From Leptolinea sp. HRD-7 (lineage in GTDB: Bacteria > Chloroflexota > Anaerolineae > Anaerolineales > Anaerolineaceae), in the NCBI GenBank assembly GCA_024363285.1, contig AP024710.1, positions 2,636,001-2,700,000 on the forward strand: a stretch of 64,000 nt of DNA, in the 5' to 3' direction. The notes beneath the pieces are model-generated. The model had not been told where the DNA came from, searched no databases, and worked only from the letters and a program-made list of their open reading frames with translations. Positions 1 through 8,678 of the stretch are shown piece after piece. Numbering within the stretch: position 1 is the first letter of the stretch; each line of letters starts with the position of its first letter. The position numbers were made by a program, and so were the translations under genes.

Positions 1-457
1 TAACTGGATTGGCACTGCCGCAATAGTCACATTCTAGCCGGCGTAATCGTTCAGATAGTTGCTGACCGGCGTTGACGGATTTTGCATATGCGTCTATTGT
101 GTCCCAAACCTGTTGTGTTAGATTAAGCGATTCAATATCGGTTGCGATATCATCCAAACGTCCGAGAAGGCTCCACGGGTTACGCAAAGCGGTAAAAACT
201 GAAAATCCAAGACTGGCAGCCACTCCGAACAATGCCTGCTGACCGATCTTTACCATGACCCCATCTTCCACTTTGTGGATAATAACTGTTAATGCAGTCT
301 GACCGCCGGCTTCATAATCGCTTTTAGAAATCTGCACAGCTGTCTGGTTATTTGTTCCCTGACGAAAAACTCTATACGCGCCACGGTTAAAATGTGAATT
401 CAACACAGTAGCGATGTCTTCCGGTAGGAGTGATCCGTAGTAAGTTTTCTGATCCAT
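1..457 (-). CDS. Zinc-ribbon protein, N-terminal part (cut by window edge)
   Basis: The minus strand is open from ATG at 457 to the window edge, giving at least 152 residues starting MDQKTYYGSLLPEDIATVLN. A central stretch (about residues 60-95) has a predicted amphipathic or weakly hydrophobic character (GQQALFGVAASLGFSVFTAL). The visible C-terminal end holds a CDYCG knuckle, i.e. the first half of a probable zinc ribbon whose second CxxC would lie outside the window. I do not recognise the family. There is no Shine-Dalgarno sequence; a TATAAC box ends 6 bases before the ATG, so the mRNA could be leaderless. It is divergent from the SH3b gene. Confidence 0.7.
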   Translation of the reverse strand, partial: MDQKTYYGSLLPEDIATVLNSHFNRGAYRVFRQGTNNQTAVQISKSDYEAGGQTALTVIIHKVEDGVMVKIGQQALFGVAASLGFSVFTALRNPWSLLGRLDDIATDIESLNLTQQVWDTIDAYAKSVNAGQQLSERLRRLECDYCGSANPV

Positions 458-549
458 CTTTGCGTTATAATCAGCCCGATTTCAAAATCTTTCTTGTAAG
501 AATTTCAATATTATATACGCAGGTTCCTGTTTTATGGTTGTGAAATACT

Positions 550-1182
550 ATGAATAGTACATCTAATTCAAGAATTTTAGTCTCAGGCGGATTGATATGT
601 TTAATTAGCCTGTTGTTTCTTACGCAAATGAGACCGGTGGAAGCCAGTGGATTTCCACAGCAGCCCACCGTGATGATTCCTACAGTTACAAGCACACCGA
701 TTGGAGCGGCTGTGACGGTTAAATCTGATCAGGAACAGATCAATGTCCGTTCCGGACCGGGAACGCTATACCCCAAAGTTGGTGTTTTATTAGCCGGACA
801 GGTTATCCCTGCCAAAGGAAAATCGCCCGGTGGGGAATGGATATTGGTTGAATATCCGGGGGTAGAAGGTGGTACAGCCTGGTTGTACGCTCCGTTGGTT
901 GATCTGGTTCCCGGAAGTGTTCTAGAAGTTGTTGAACCACCTCCTACACCCACTCCGCTTACAACAGCCACAATTAACCCGACACTGGCGGCTCAATTTA
1001 TTGTTACAAATGTGCCGACGCGCCTTCCGACTTTTACACCACCACCACCACTTCAAATACCTACTTTTCAACCGGTTGATTCCGGTGGGGTAAACACAAA
1101 AATCCCGCCTGGTATGTTGATAGTTTCTCTTCTAACCATCGGGGCGTTATTAGGAATGGTGTCTCTCACTCAGGGCCGTTAG
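550..1182 (+). CDS. SH3b-domain surface protein with C-terminal membrane anchor
   Basis: 210 residues. An N-terminal hydrophobic segment (residues 16-28) acts as signal peptide or anchor. A bacterial SH3 (SH3_3) domain spans about residues 56-122, with the typical INVRSGPGTLYPKVG opening and a WILVEYPG/TAWLYAPLVDLV end. A Pro/Thr-rich linker (about 130-178) follows, then a hydrophobic helix near the C-terminus (about 186-206). SH3b domains usually bind peptidoglycan or related wall polymers, so an extracytoplasmic wall-associated role is inferred. The same fold recurs in the L,D-transpeptidase at 6302. The 3' end overlaps the convergent hydrolase gene by 17 bases. Confidence 0.75.
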   Translation: MNSTSNSRILVSGGLICLISLLFLTQMRPVEASGFPQQPTVMIPTVTSTPIGAAVTVKSDQEQINVRSGPGTLYPKVGVLLAGQVIPAKGKSPGGEWILVEYPGVEGGTAWLYAPLVDLVPGSVLEVVEPPPTPTPLTTATINPTLAAQFIVTNVPTRLPTFTPPPPLQIPTFQPVDSGGVNTKIPPGMLIVSLLTIGALLGMVSLTQGR

Positions 1183-1831
1183 TCACGAAAAAAAAGATCC
1201 ATTTTTTTACACAGGCGGAACTCATCTTATGTCCGCCTGTATTTTCACAATAATTGACCACAGCTCCACGGCGTATAAAGTAATCACGCGCATTTCTTGA
1301 TTCCTCAACTGGAAGCATGGTGTCATCGGAATTATGGGAAATGAAAAACTTTATTAAGGAGAAGTCAATTTTTGAAGCGAAATCAATAAACCCGGATGGC
1401 ATATAACCGGCCAGCGGAGCAACTTTTACCGGTGTTGACGTCAGACAAAGCGTGTATGCCATTGCAGCTCCCTGGCTGAAACCGATAATGTCCAATCGAT
1501 TTTCGGGTGAGTAACCGGGCACCCATCCTGAAAGCCGATCAATAAGTTTAATCGCCTGAGAATGAAATTTTTCTATATCAGGTCTCTGACCGATTGTTGC
1601 AATTCCCCAGGCATATCCTCCCGCCGGGCAAACAAGCGGAGCTCGAGGTGAAACGATCCAGGTATCTGTCGGTAACCCTCGGGAAAAAAACCACATGGAA
1701 TTCTCGTCACCTGTCCATCCGTGAAGAAGCAGAATTACCCGGTTAGTATTGGTGGATAATGGAGCCCGGACGCGGGCGAGCCATCCATCAGATTCTTTTA
1801 TATAAATCTCTTCAAGAATTCCTTTTGGCAC
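1166..1831 (-). CDS. Alpha/beta hydrolase (phospholipase/carboxylesterase-like)
   Basis: 221 residues, the usual size for a compact cytoplasmic carboxylesterase. VILLLHGWTGDENS (residues 32-45) is the oxyanion-hole HG segment. GFSQG (nucleophile Ser119) is the nucleophile elbow. The ISHNSDDTMLP segment supplies the acid residue and GGHKMSS near the C-terminus supplies His. All three catalytic positions are therefore present. The substrate cannot be told; this branch includes acyl-thioesterases and short-chain esterases. Its start overlaps the 3' end of the small membrane protein gene upstream (20 bases), which suggests translational coupling. Confidence 0.8.
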   Translation of the reverse strand: MPKGILEEIYIKESDGWLARVRAPLSTNTNRVILLLHGWTGDENSMWFFSRGLPTDTWIVSPRAPLVCPAGGYAWGIATIGQRPDIEKFHSQAIKLIDRLSGWVPGYSPENRLDIIGFSQGAAMAYTLCLTSTPVKVAPLAGYMPSGFIDFASKIDFSLIKFFISHNSDDTMLPVEESRNARDYFIRRGAVVNYCENTGGHKMSSACVKKWIFFFVTNGPE

Positions 1832-2039
1832 GTTTGACCACCCAATCCATAAGCCATATAACTCCGATGATCAATCCCATGGGTACCAGTCCACCAACAA
1901 GACATAGTAAACCCATCATAGCGGCTTCCTGACCATAGATCAGGAAAATGAGTCCATCGCCAACCAGGAAAAGAATGATTATTCCGCCAATTATGAGTCG
2001 CGAAATTGTCTGATTGTCATACTTTTTAAGGTCTGTCAT
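1812..2039 (-). CDS. Small two-helix membrane protein
   Basis: From the ATG at 2039 the product is 75 residues (MTDLKKYDNQTISR...). Two hydrophobic helices (about residues 15-33 and 40-64) end in a basic tail KRAKRNS. A longer reading frame is open to 2117, but its extra 26 residues are Asn/Cys-rich low-complexity sequence that includes a repeated ATGGCGA motif, so I prefer the inner start. I do not recognise the family. It precedes, and overlaps by 20 bases, the hydrolase gene; the pair is probably co-transcribed. Confidence 0.55.
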   Translation of the reverse strand: MTDLKKYDNQTISRLIIGGIIILFLVGDGLIFLIYGQEAAMMGLLCLVGGLVPMGLIIGVIWLMDWVVKRAKRNS

Positions 2040-2288
2040 TCGCCATTCGCCATTTCTACAGTAATTTTTACCATTGCAGTTACCTGTATTGTAATTATCC
2101 AGGCGCCATTCGTTCAAACAATGAGTCCTCTAGGCGGACCTGTCAATTTTTCACCCGTCTTGTATAGAAACTGTGACTTCACAAACGATGTCACCATTTC
2201 AAACTTGTAAGCTGATTAATTATATCGGAATCATGTTCTGATAATTGGTACAGGGTTATACTTGCACTTCGTATTAATAAGGTAAGGT

Positions 2289-3533
2289 ATGAGAACACAA
2301 ATTCCATTATTTAATCGATTCCGGCAAAACACTCTGGCCTGTAACAGCATTCACCTTTATATGGATATGTTGTGGTTTGGCATACTAACAGGCAGCACCA
2401 TGTCATTCCTATCTATTTATGCTGCCCGCATTGGTGCTTCGGCATTTCAAATCGGGATGATTAATGGCGCGCAAGCGATAGTTAATCTGATTGTGGCTTT
2501 ACCGGCAGGGCACTACTTATCAAAAAGGCCTGTAAACAGAACTGCATTTCTCTCGGCATTATTGCAGCGGATTTTTTATGGTTTTTTGATTTTTGTGCCG
2601 ATGATATTTTCCAAACCACAGCAGATGCTTGCCATTCTGATAATCACATTTATCATGTGGATCCCGGGCACTGCTCAGGCAATTAGTTTTAACGCACTTT
2701 TTGCGGATTCCGTTCCCGCAACTAACCGCGGTCATGTGGCGGGTATTAGAAACGCTGTCTTATCCATAACTACAATAGTCTCCACATTGATTTGCGGACA
2801 ATTATTAACATATGTCGTTTTCCCACTCAATTATCAAATCGTTTTTGGGATTGGATTTTTGGGCGCTGCCATGAGCACCATGCATATCTGGTTTGTAAAA
2901 CCAGCATTCAAAGAAGAGCACGCTCACGAAATGATCCAAATCGATGAGGATAAAAAAGTTAGCGTATTGCACAGTTTATTGCGATTTGATGTATTGCAGG
3001 GAAAATTTGGACGAATTATTTTACTGTTATTTACATTTCATTTCGTTCAGTATCTGGGGATTGCTATCTTCCCAATTTATCAGGTCAATATCATCCATAT
3101 TAGTGATTTTGTGATCAGTGTAGGAACAAGCATTTTTTATATTGTCATGTTTCTTGTTTCAATCCGCCTGGAATTTATCACCCGTCGGTTCGGATATCGT
3201 AAGGTATTGGCGTTTGGTATGGGCGTATTGGGATTTTTTCCCGCGTTTCTGGCAATGAGCAATGGACCGGCATTGTATTTTATAGCCAATATTTTTGGGG
3301 GAATGGGATGGGGGTTTGTGGGAGGGACGATATATAACTATCTTCTCGAATCCGCCCCACGCGGCGGAAGGGCTGGCTTTCTCTCCTGGTATAACCTTGT
3401 TTTTAACGCGGGTATTTTGCTGGGTTCTTTTGGCGGACCGTTGATCGGCCAGTTGTCAAACCTGCACATTGCTCTTTGGATTGTAGCGGTAGGGCGCATA
3501 GCTGCAGGTATCGCGCTCTTCTATTTTGGTTAG
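2289..3533 (+). CDS. Major facilitator superfamily transporter
   Basis: 414 residues with about 12 predicted transmembrane helices in two halves separated by a charged central loop (around residues 208-225, KEEHAHEMIQIDEDKK). The conserved MFS features are loose: GAQAIVNLIVALPAGHYLSKRP occupies the helix 2-3 loop position, and a matching ITRRFGYRKVLAFG loop lies in the second half. The substrate is unknown. Genes are divergent on the left. An isolated TATACT box at 2257-2262 and an AAGG just before the ATG are the only visible initiation signals. Confidence 0.8.
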   Translation: MRTQIPLFNRFRQNTLACNSIHLYMDMLWFGILTGSTMSFLSIYAARIGASAFQIGMINGAQAIVNLIVALPAGHYLSKRPVNRTAFLSALLQRIFYGFLIFVPMIFSKPQQMLAILIITFIMWIPGTAQAISFNALFADSVPATNRGHVAGIRNAVLSITTIVSTLICGQLLTYVVFPLNYQIVFGIGFLGAAMSTMHIWFVKPAFKEEHAHEMIQIDEDKKVSVLHSLLRFDVLQGKFGRIILLLFTFHFVQYLGIAIFPIYQVNIIHISDFVISVGTSIFYIVMFLVSIRLEFITRRFGYRKVLAFGMGVLGFFPAFLAMSNGPALYFIANIFGGMGWGFVGGTIYNYLLESAPRGGRAGFLSWYNLVFNAGILLGSFGGPLIGQLSNLHIALWIVAVGRIAAGIALFYFG

Positions 3534-3535
3534 TA

Positions 3536-3544
3536 TGTTAAAAT
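3536..3544 (+). promoter_or_regulatory. Extended -10 element in front of smpB (leaderless candidate)
   Basis: TG-T-TAAAAT ends 6 bases before the smpB ATG at 3551. Transcription would start at or next to the A of the ATG. There is no Shine-Dalgarno sequence. No clear -35 is seen, as is usual for extended -10 promoters. Confidence 0.4.
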
Positions 3545-3550
3545 TAAAAA

Positions 3551-4006
3551 ATGACCATCAAAGTCGTCGCTAATAACCGTAAGGCTCATTTCGAATACTT
3601 TTTGTTAGACAGGTTTGAAGCCGGAATTTCACTGGCTGGAACCGAAATAAAATCGATACGCGCTGGTCAAATTAGTCTGGCTGAAGCTTATGTTGAAGTC
3701 AACGATCATGAAGCGTGGCTGGTGAATTCACATATCGCTCCATATGAAGCGGCCAGTCGCTATAACCATGATCCCAAAAGACCCCGTAGATTATTACTGC
3801 ATAAAAAAGAGATTCGAGAATTGTTTGATTCTGTCCGTCAAAAAGGTGTGACTGTTGTACCGGTTCAGGTTTATCTGAAAGAAGGACGGGCAAAAATCGA
3901 AATTGCCCTGGCAAAAGGCAAGAAGCTATATGATAAAAGAGATGTAATGGCCAGGCGGGATGCTGAACGAGAAATTCGCCGGGAACAATCCGGCAAAAAT
4001 GATTGA
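3551..4006 (+). CDS. smpB: SsrA-binding protein SmpB
   Basis: 151 residues, a normal length. Family motifs are clear: KAHFEYFLLDRFEAGISLAG at the N-terminus, TEIKSIRAGQISLAEAYV, the HIAPYE segment, and the basic GRAKIEIALAKGKKLYDKR block followed by an R/E-rich C-terminal tail. SmpB binds tmRNA, carries it to stalled ribosomes and directs trans-translation; the C-terminal tail occupies the mRNA channel. It lies 17 bases after the MFS gene and 15 before the kinase-like gene. No tmRNA gene was seen in the window. Confidence 0.97.
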   Translation: MTIKVVANNRKAHFEYFLLDRFEAGISLAGTEIKSIRAGQISLAEAYVEVNDHEAWLVNSHIAPYEAASRYNHDPKRPRRLLLHKKEIRELFDSVRQKGVTVVPVQVYLKEGRAKIEIALAKGKKLYDKRDVMARRDAEREIRREQSGKND

Positions 4007-4021
4007 AGGTTGGTATTCTAA

Positions 4022-4735
4022 ATGATGAATGCATGGCTGGCGATGGCAGTCACGATGGCACTTGCTTTGTTGTGGCTGCGTATTAATGATTTTTTTGCTC
4101 ATAAAGGTTGGATCAGTGGACAAACCAGCCGGAAGATCATTCATACAGGAACAGGCCCAATATTTGTTCTCTGTTGGCTATTATTTCCCGATGAACCGAT
4201 ATCTCGTTATTTGGCAGCCGGAATTCCATTCCTGATTTCTATTCAATTTTTACTTGTTGGTTTAGGATGGATGAAGGATCAAGCATCGATCGATGCTTTG
4301 ACCCGCCGGGGCGATAGGCGTGAAATACTACGTGGTCCCTTGATCTATGGGATGGCTTTTGTGACGCTGACAATTTTCTTTTGGACTGATTCTCCCACTG
4401 GTGTAGTTGCATTAATGATGCTTAGCGGTGGCGATGGACTGGCGGATATCGTAGGAAAGCGTTTTGGTACAGTCTCTTTACCCTGGTCAAAAAGTAAAAC
4501 CTGGGCTGGTTCATTTGCCATGTTTCTCGGGGGAATAACATTTTCCATCGGTGTAATATTCTTTTTTCTACAAGCTCGGGTATGGTTCTCTCCTTTAGAA
4601 TCATACATTTTTCCAACACTAATTATTGGGCTTATTTGCACAGCCGTTGAATCGCTGCCTATCGAGGAGTACGATAATATTACTGTCCCTGTTATTGCCT
4701 TAATAATAGGACAATTAATTCTTCCGAAAGGATAA
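4022..4735 (+). CDS. Phytol/dolichol kinase-like integral membrane enzyme
   Basis: 237 residues, about seven membrane helices. The CTP-dependent prenol kinase signature is present in order: SRKIIHTGTG (about residue 36), a conserved RGPLIYG, GGDGLADIVGKRFG (the acidic nucleotide-site motif, about 139-152) and SKSKTWAGSFAMF. These match the dolichol kinase/phytol kinase (VTE5, SEC59) superfamily, which phosphorylates isoprenoid alcohols in the membrane. The exact prenol is not determinable. A menA-like prenyltransferase at 49902 would be one consumer of polyprenyl chains, but no linkage is implied. Confidence 0.75.
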   Translation: MMNAWLAMAVTMALALLWLRINDFFAHKGWISGQTSRKIIHTGTGPIFVLCWLLFPDEPISRYLAAGIPFLISIQFLLVGLGWMKDQASIDALTRRGDRREILRGPLIYGMAFVTLTIFFWTDSPTGVVALMMLSGGDGLADIVGKRFGTVSLPWSKSKTWAGSFAMFLGGITFSIGVIFFFLQARVWFSPLESYIFPTLIIGLICTAVESLPIEEYDNITVPVIALIIGQLILPKG

Positions 4736-4742
4736 AAGATTA

Positions 4743-6272
4743 ATGTTGGACATAACCGGACACGACCTCACCCTGGAACAGATCGAAAATGTTTCTCGGA
4801 AAAAGGAAATTGTTAACCTTTCCAGGCAGGCGCTTAATCCGATAACGCGGTCACGTGAGTGGGTGGATGAGATCGTGAATTCGGATAAGCCGGTTTATGG
4901 AATAAATACTGGATTCGGCATTTTTTCAGACCGACGCATTAATAAACAAGACGCGCGAAAACTCGCAAGGAACCTGATCATCAGTCACGCTGTAGGAACT
5001 GGAGAACCTCTGCCGGAGGATGTTGTTCGTGCGGCAATCACAATTCGCGCAAACACGCTGGCTAAAGGATTTTCTGGCGCGCGAGTTGAATTGATTGAAC
5101 GCCTTTTGGAACTAAATAACAAGGGGGTATATCCGCTAATTCCGGAAAAAGGATCTATGGGTTCTTCGGGTGACCTCGCTCCGTTGTGTCATCTGGGGTT
5201 GATTCTGACGCGAGATGAAGAGGATGATGAGGCTTTATCCGGTGAAGCTTTTTACAAAGGGCAGAAGATGTCTGGTAAAGCTGCTATGAAGGCAGCCGGA
5301 TTGGAACGATTAATTCTTCAGCCCAAAGAAGGACTCGCTCTTAGTAATGGCGCAACTTTTTCTGCCGCAATCGCTGCACTATGTGTAGTTGATCTTGAAT
5401 ATTATTTAAAACTCGCTGATCTGGCTGCCGCTATGACCCTTGAAGCTGTAAAGGGCTGCTCTTCCGCATTTGACGAAAGATTGCATCAAGCTCGCGGTCA
5501 TATCGGACAGATCATCTCAGCGGCGCGTATCAGGTCAGCCATAAGAGAAAGCTCACTTGTGGATTCTGTCGGCCGAATACAGGACGCTTATTCTATTCGT
5601 TGCGCTCCGCAAGTACACGGCTCAGGAATAGATGCATTAGCTTATGTGCGGAAAATTGTCGAAATTGAAGTGAACGCGGCAACGGACAATCCACTATTGT
5701 TTGAATCCAATGGGGCAATTTCTGGAGGTAACTTCCATGGGGAACCGATAGCTCAGGCTATGGATACATTAAAAATCGCGGCAGCTGAGACCGGCGCCAT
5801 TTCAGAGCGGAGAATTTTCCGGCTATTAGATGGCAATCTTAATGGCGGTTTACCTTCTATGCTGGTGGATTCTCAGGTGGATGCTGGTTTGAATTCTGGA
5901 CTGATGATGCTGCAATACACAGCCGCTTCACTTGTATTAGAGAATCAGGCACTCTGCGCACCTGACTCCGTTTTCTCAATGCCAACATCGGCGAACCAGG
6001 AAGATCATAATGCGAACTCAATGAACGCTGCACGCCATGCACGAACTGTTCTGGATAACCTGAAGCATATTTTGGCTACTGAATTATTCTCTGCTGCTCG
6101 AGCTTTAACCCAACGTATACGGGAAAACCCGAAGACAAAACTTGGCGAAGTGACAGGATATAATTACACACTAATACGTCAGCGTATACCTTATACAGCC
6201 GGTGATACTTATTGGGAACCATCTCTTGTTACAATTAAAGAAATGATTGATCGAAAAGAGTTGGCCGGTTGA
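4743..6272 (+). CDS. hutH: Histidine ammonia-lyase family protein (Ser-Ser-Gly MIO site)
   Basis: 509 residues, full length for HAL. The aromatic amino acid lyase fold is clear: YGINTGFG near the N-terminus, the MIO region GSMGSSGDLAPLCH (residues 137-150), QDAYSIRCAPQVHG, a TDNPL motif and a C-terminal ANQEDHNANSM segment. The cofactor MIO normally forms from Ala-Ser-Gly; here residues 141-143 are Ser-Ser-Gly, so the first position is altered while the Ser and Gly are kept. No other hut gene (hutU, hutI, hutG) is nearby, so the name rests on homology alone; other lyase or aminomutase activities are possible. It starts 7 bases after the kinase-like gene. Confidence 0.8.
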   Translation: MLDITGHDLTLEQIENVSRKKEIVNLSRQALNPITRSREWVDEIVNSDKPVYGINTGFGIFSDRRINKQDARKLARNLIISHAVGTGEPLPEDVVRAAITIRANTLAKGFSGARVELIERLLELNNKGVYPLIPEKGSMGSSGDLAPLCHLGLILTRDEEDDEALSGEAFYKGQKMSGKAAMKAAGLERLILQPKEGLALSNGATFSAAIAALCVVDLEYYLKLADLAAAMTLEAVKGCSSAFDERLHQARGHIGQIISAARIRSAIRESSLVDSVGRIQDAYSIRCAPQVHGSGIDALAYVRKIVEIEVNAATDNPLLFESNGAISGGNFHGEPIAQAMDTLKIAAAETGAISERRIFRLLDGNLNGGLPSMLVDSQVDAGLNSGLMMLQYTAASLVLENQALCAPDSVFSMPTSANQEDHNANSMNAARHARTVLDNLKHILATELFSAARALTQRIRENPKTKLGEVTGYNYTLIRQRIPYTAGDTYWEPSLVTIKEMIDRKELAG

Positions 6273-6301
6273 CCTGGCAAATGATAATAATTGGATGAGA
6301 A

Positions 6302-7390
6302 ATGAAAGCTTCTATAAGTAGACGCGATTTTTTAAAGTATTCTGCTGCGGCAGGTTTTGGATTGGTTGCTATTCGTCCAAATCGTGATTGGTTGCAACCT
6401 GTTGCCGAAATACCTGAAGGCGAACGGATTGGTCGAATATGTGTTGGTTCTGTCAATATGCGTGCCCGACCTTCTGCAGATGCGGCTGTAGTTGGAAAAC
6501 TCTATCAAGATCAACTCGTTCAGTGGAACCGGGATATTATCGGCGAACTGCCTGCCGGTTTAATGAATCGTAACTGGGTCGAAACACCCAATGGGTATAT
6601 TTATGCTGGAAGTGTTCAACCGGTAAAAAATCTTCCCAATCAACCTGTTACAACTCTTCCGGCAAACGAAACAGAAAAGGGAATGTGGGTCGAAGTCACA
6701 GTCCCTATGGCAGACCTCAGTCTTGAAAACCCTCCCGCACGAGGAACATGGATAGATGCTGTACCTGTACCCCGGATATATTACAGCCAGGTGATCTGGG
6801 TTGATGATGTTCGCACCACTTCTGACGGGAAAGTACAATACAGAATCAATGAAAAATATGGCAATCCAGGCGATATTTTTTGGGCTGCCGCAGAAGCATT
6901 CCGTCCTATAACCAATGAGGAATTACAGCCAATAAGTCCTGATATTGAAGAAAAGAGAGTTGATGTAAGCATCGCTAATCAGACCTTGTCTTGCTATGAA
7001 GGCAATCGAGAAGTCTATTTTTGCCGCATATCTTCAGGGGCAAAATATGACGCATCTGGTAACGCTGTTGACAATTGGAAGACACCACCCGGTCCACACC
7101 CGATATGGAGAAAGCTATTATCGATTCACATGGCTGGTGGGCAAACCGGAAATGGATGGGATACCCTGGGGATCGCATGGACAAGCCTTTTTTCAGGAGA
7201 AGGGGTAGCCATTCATTCGACATTTTGGCACAATAATTATGGCATGCCAGTTTCCCACGGTTGTGTAAATGCATCTCCTGAAGATGCGAAATGGATATGG
7301 CGATGGACTACTCCACATGTGACATATTATCCAGGAGATTTAACGGTATCCATGCCCGGCGGAACTATTGTCAATGTGATTGATGGGTAA
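6302..7390 (+). CDS. L,D-transpeptidase with SH3b domain and Tat-like signal
   Basis: 362 residues. The N-terminus SRRDFLKYSAAAGFGLVAI resembles a twin-arginine signal. An SH3-type domain follows (RIGRICVGSVNMRARPSADA, about residues 41-100). The C-terminal YkuD catalytic domain runs from about 215 to 360, with GVAIHSTFW and the active-site motif SHGCVNASPEDA carrying catalytic Cys and His. Such enzymes make 3-3 crosslinks in peptidoglycan or attach proteins to it, outside the membrane. It opens a run of envelope and redox genes with 6-19 base gaps. Confidence 0.88.
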   Translation: MKASISRRDFLKYSAAAGFGLVAIRPNRDWLQPVAEIPEGERIGRICVGSVNMRARPSADAAVVGKLYQDQLVQWNRDIIGELPAGLMNRNWVETPNGYIYAGSVQPVKNLPNQPVTTLPANETEKGMWVEVTVPMADLSLENPPARGTWIDAVPVPRIYYSQVIWVDDVRTTSDGKVQYRINEKYGNPGDIFWAAAEAFRPITNEELQPISPDIEEKRVDVSIANQTLSCYEGNREVYFCRISSGAKYDASGNAVDNWKTPPGPHPIWRKLLSIHMAGGQTGNGWDTLGIAWTSLFSGEGVAIHSTFWHNNYGMPVSHGCVNASPEDAKWIWRWTTPHVTYYPGDLTVSMPGGTIVNVIDG

Positions 7391-7396
7391 CAAGTT

Positions 7397-8104
7397 GTGA
7401 CTGTTACGCTTTGGCTGGCTTTCACTGCAGGAATAGCTTCTTTTTTATCACCCTGTGTGATCTCATTAATGCCCGCATATATTGGTTATCTGGGGGGACG
7501 CTCTGTATCTGCGGATCAAACCCTTTCGATGAATAACCGATGGTATACATTTTTTCACGGATTGGCCTTCGTCGCCGGATTTAGCGTAATTTTCATCGGT
7601 CTGGGAATGGCAGCTTCAGTTATCGGAAGTCTGTTATTTGAATCTAGAATAATTCTTGAAAAGGCCGGTGGAATTCTTATTTTTCTTTTTGGCTTACATT
7701 TATCAGGATTGGTTCATATCAAATGGTTAGATTATGATTTGCGCCCGGCGAACCGGATGGAAGAAAACCTTAGCTATTTTTCTTCATTTATCATGGGAGT
7801 ATTGTTTTCTGCTGGCTGGTCACCTTGTGTAGGGCCTGTTTTAGGGTCAATTTTAACTCTGGCAATGAATGAAGGTACATTATTGGAGGGATTCCGGTTG
7901 CTTACTTTGTATTCCTTTGGTTTTGCCATTCCATTCCTGGCTATGGCAGTTGCTATTGACCGGATCACAATATATATGTCTCGCTTTTCAAAAGTGGCTC
8001 ATTTTGTCGAAATCAGCATGGGTTATGTGTTGATCCTTATTGGTTTACTGGTATTTGGGGGTTACTACCATCAAGTTACAAATATTTTTCAAATCTTAGG
8101 GTAA
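7397..8104 (+). CDS. ccdA: CcdA-type thiol:disulfide transmembrane transporter
   Basis: 235 residues, six predicted membrane helices, GTG start 6 bases after the transpeptidase stop. The two reactive cysteines are in the expected proline-rich contexts: FLSPCVISLMPAYIGYLGG in helix 1 and SAGWSPCVGPVLGSIL in helix 4. CcdA passes reducing equivalents from cytoplasmic thioredoxin to extracytoplasmic thiol proteins. The next gene encodes just such an acceptor (TlpA-like), so the pair probably works together, for example in cytochrome c maturation or reduction of wall proteins. Confidence 0.9.
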   Translation: MTVTLWLAFTAGIASFLSPCVISLMPAYIGYLGGRSVSADQTLSMNNRWYTFFHGLAFVAGFSVIFIGLGMAASVIGSLLFESRIILEKAGGILIFLFGLHLSGLVHIKWLDYDLRPANRMEENLSYFSSFIMGVLFSAGWSPCVGPVLGSILTLAMNEGTLLEGFRLLTLYSFGFAIPFLAMAVAIDRITIYMSRFSKVAHFVEISMGYVLILIGLLVFGGYYHQVTNIFQILG

Positions 8105-8123
8105 GGATTATGATTTTAGTCTT

Positions 8124-8678
8124 ATGAAAAAGTCAATAATTATTATCACTTTGACAATGATCATCATAATGGGGTGGAGGATATTCATAGAGAAGGATCC
8201 AGATGATAATCCTGCTCCTGGAGAAAATATTTTCCAAAATTTGACAACGAAACCTAAAAAAGGATATCCGGCTCCCGACTTTGGATTAATGGATATAAAT
8301 GGTATTGAAAGAAAATTAAGTGATTATAAAGGACGACCAGTACTGATCAACTTTTGGTCAATAGAATGCCCACCTTGCCTTGATGAAATGCCTGTTTTGC
8401 AAAATGCGCACGAAAAGATGAAAGATTCCATTGTTATTCTCGGAATAAATATGGGAGACCCGAATGACCGGATACATTCATTTGTGCAATCCAATAAAAT
8501 AACATTTACAATATTGACCGATACTGATGGGAAGGTTTCGGAAACATATCGTATCATGGCATATCCAGTCACATATTTTGTGAATTCAGATGGAATAATT
8601 GTCGATTATCACACAGGACAATTATCAACAGAAATGCTAAAAAAATATTTAGGAATTTTAGGGCTTACATCATGGTAA
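8124..8678 (+). CDS. TlpA/ResA-like membrane-anchored thioredoxin
   Basis: 184 residues. One N-terminal membrane helix (SIIIITLTMIIIMGW) is followed by an extracytoplasmic thioredoxin fold from about residue 46 (YPAPDFGLMDINGIERKLSDY). The active site is SIECPPCLDEMP, a CPPC variant rather than the CEPC common in ResA. The cis-proline loop is MAYPVTYF. It would be a periplasm-side disulfide reductase fed by the adjacent CcdA. Its 3' end overlaps the following gene by 7 bases (ATGGTAA). Confidence 0.88.
   Translation: MKKSIIIITLTMIIIMGWRIFIEKDPDDNPAPGENIFQNLTTKPKKGYPAPDFGLMDINGIERKLSDYKGRPVLINFWSIECPPCLDEMPVLQNAHEKMKDSIVILGINMGDPNDRIHSFVQSNKITFTILTDTDGKVSETYRIMAYPVTYFVNSDGIIVDYHTGQLSTEMLKKYLGILGLTSW

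Noticed and set aside
2040..2117. N-terminal extension of the small membrane protein (NEWRLDNYNTGNCNGKNYCR)
   Set aside because: Low-complexity sequence that includes a short ATGGCGA repeat; the inner ATG gives a normal small membrane protein.
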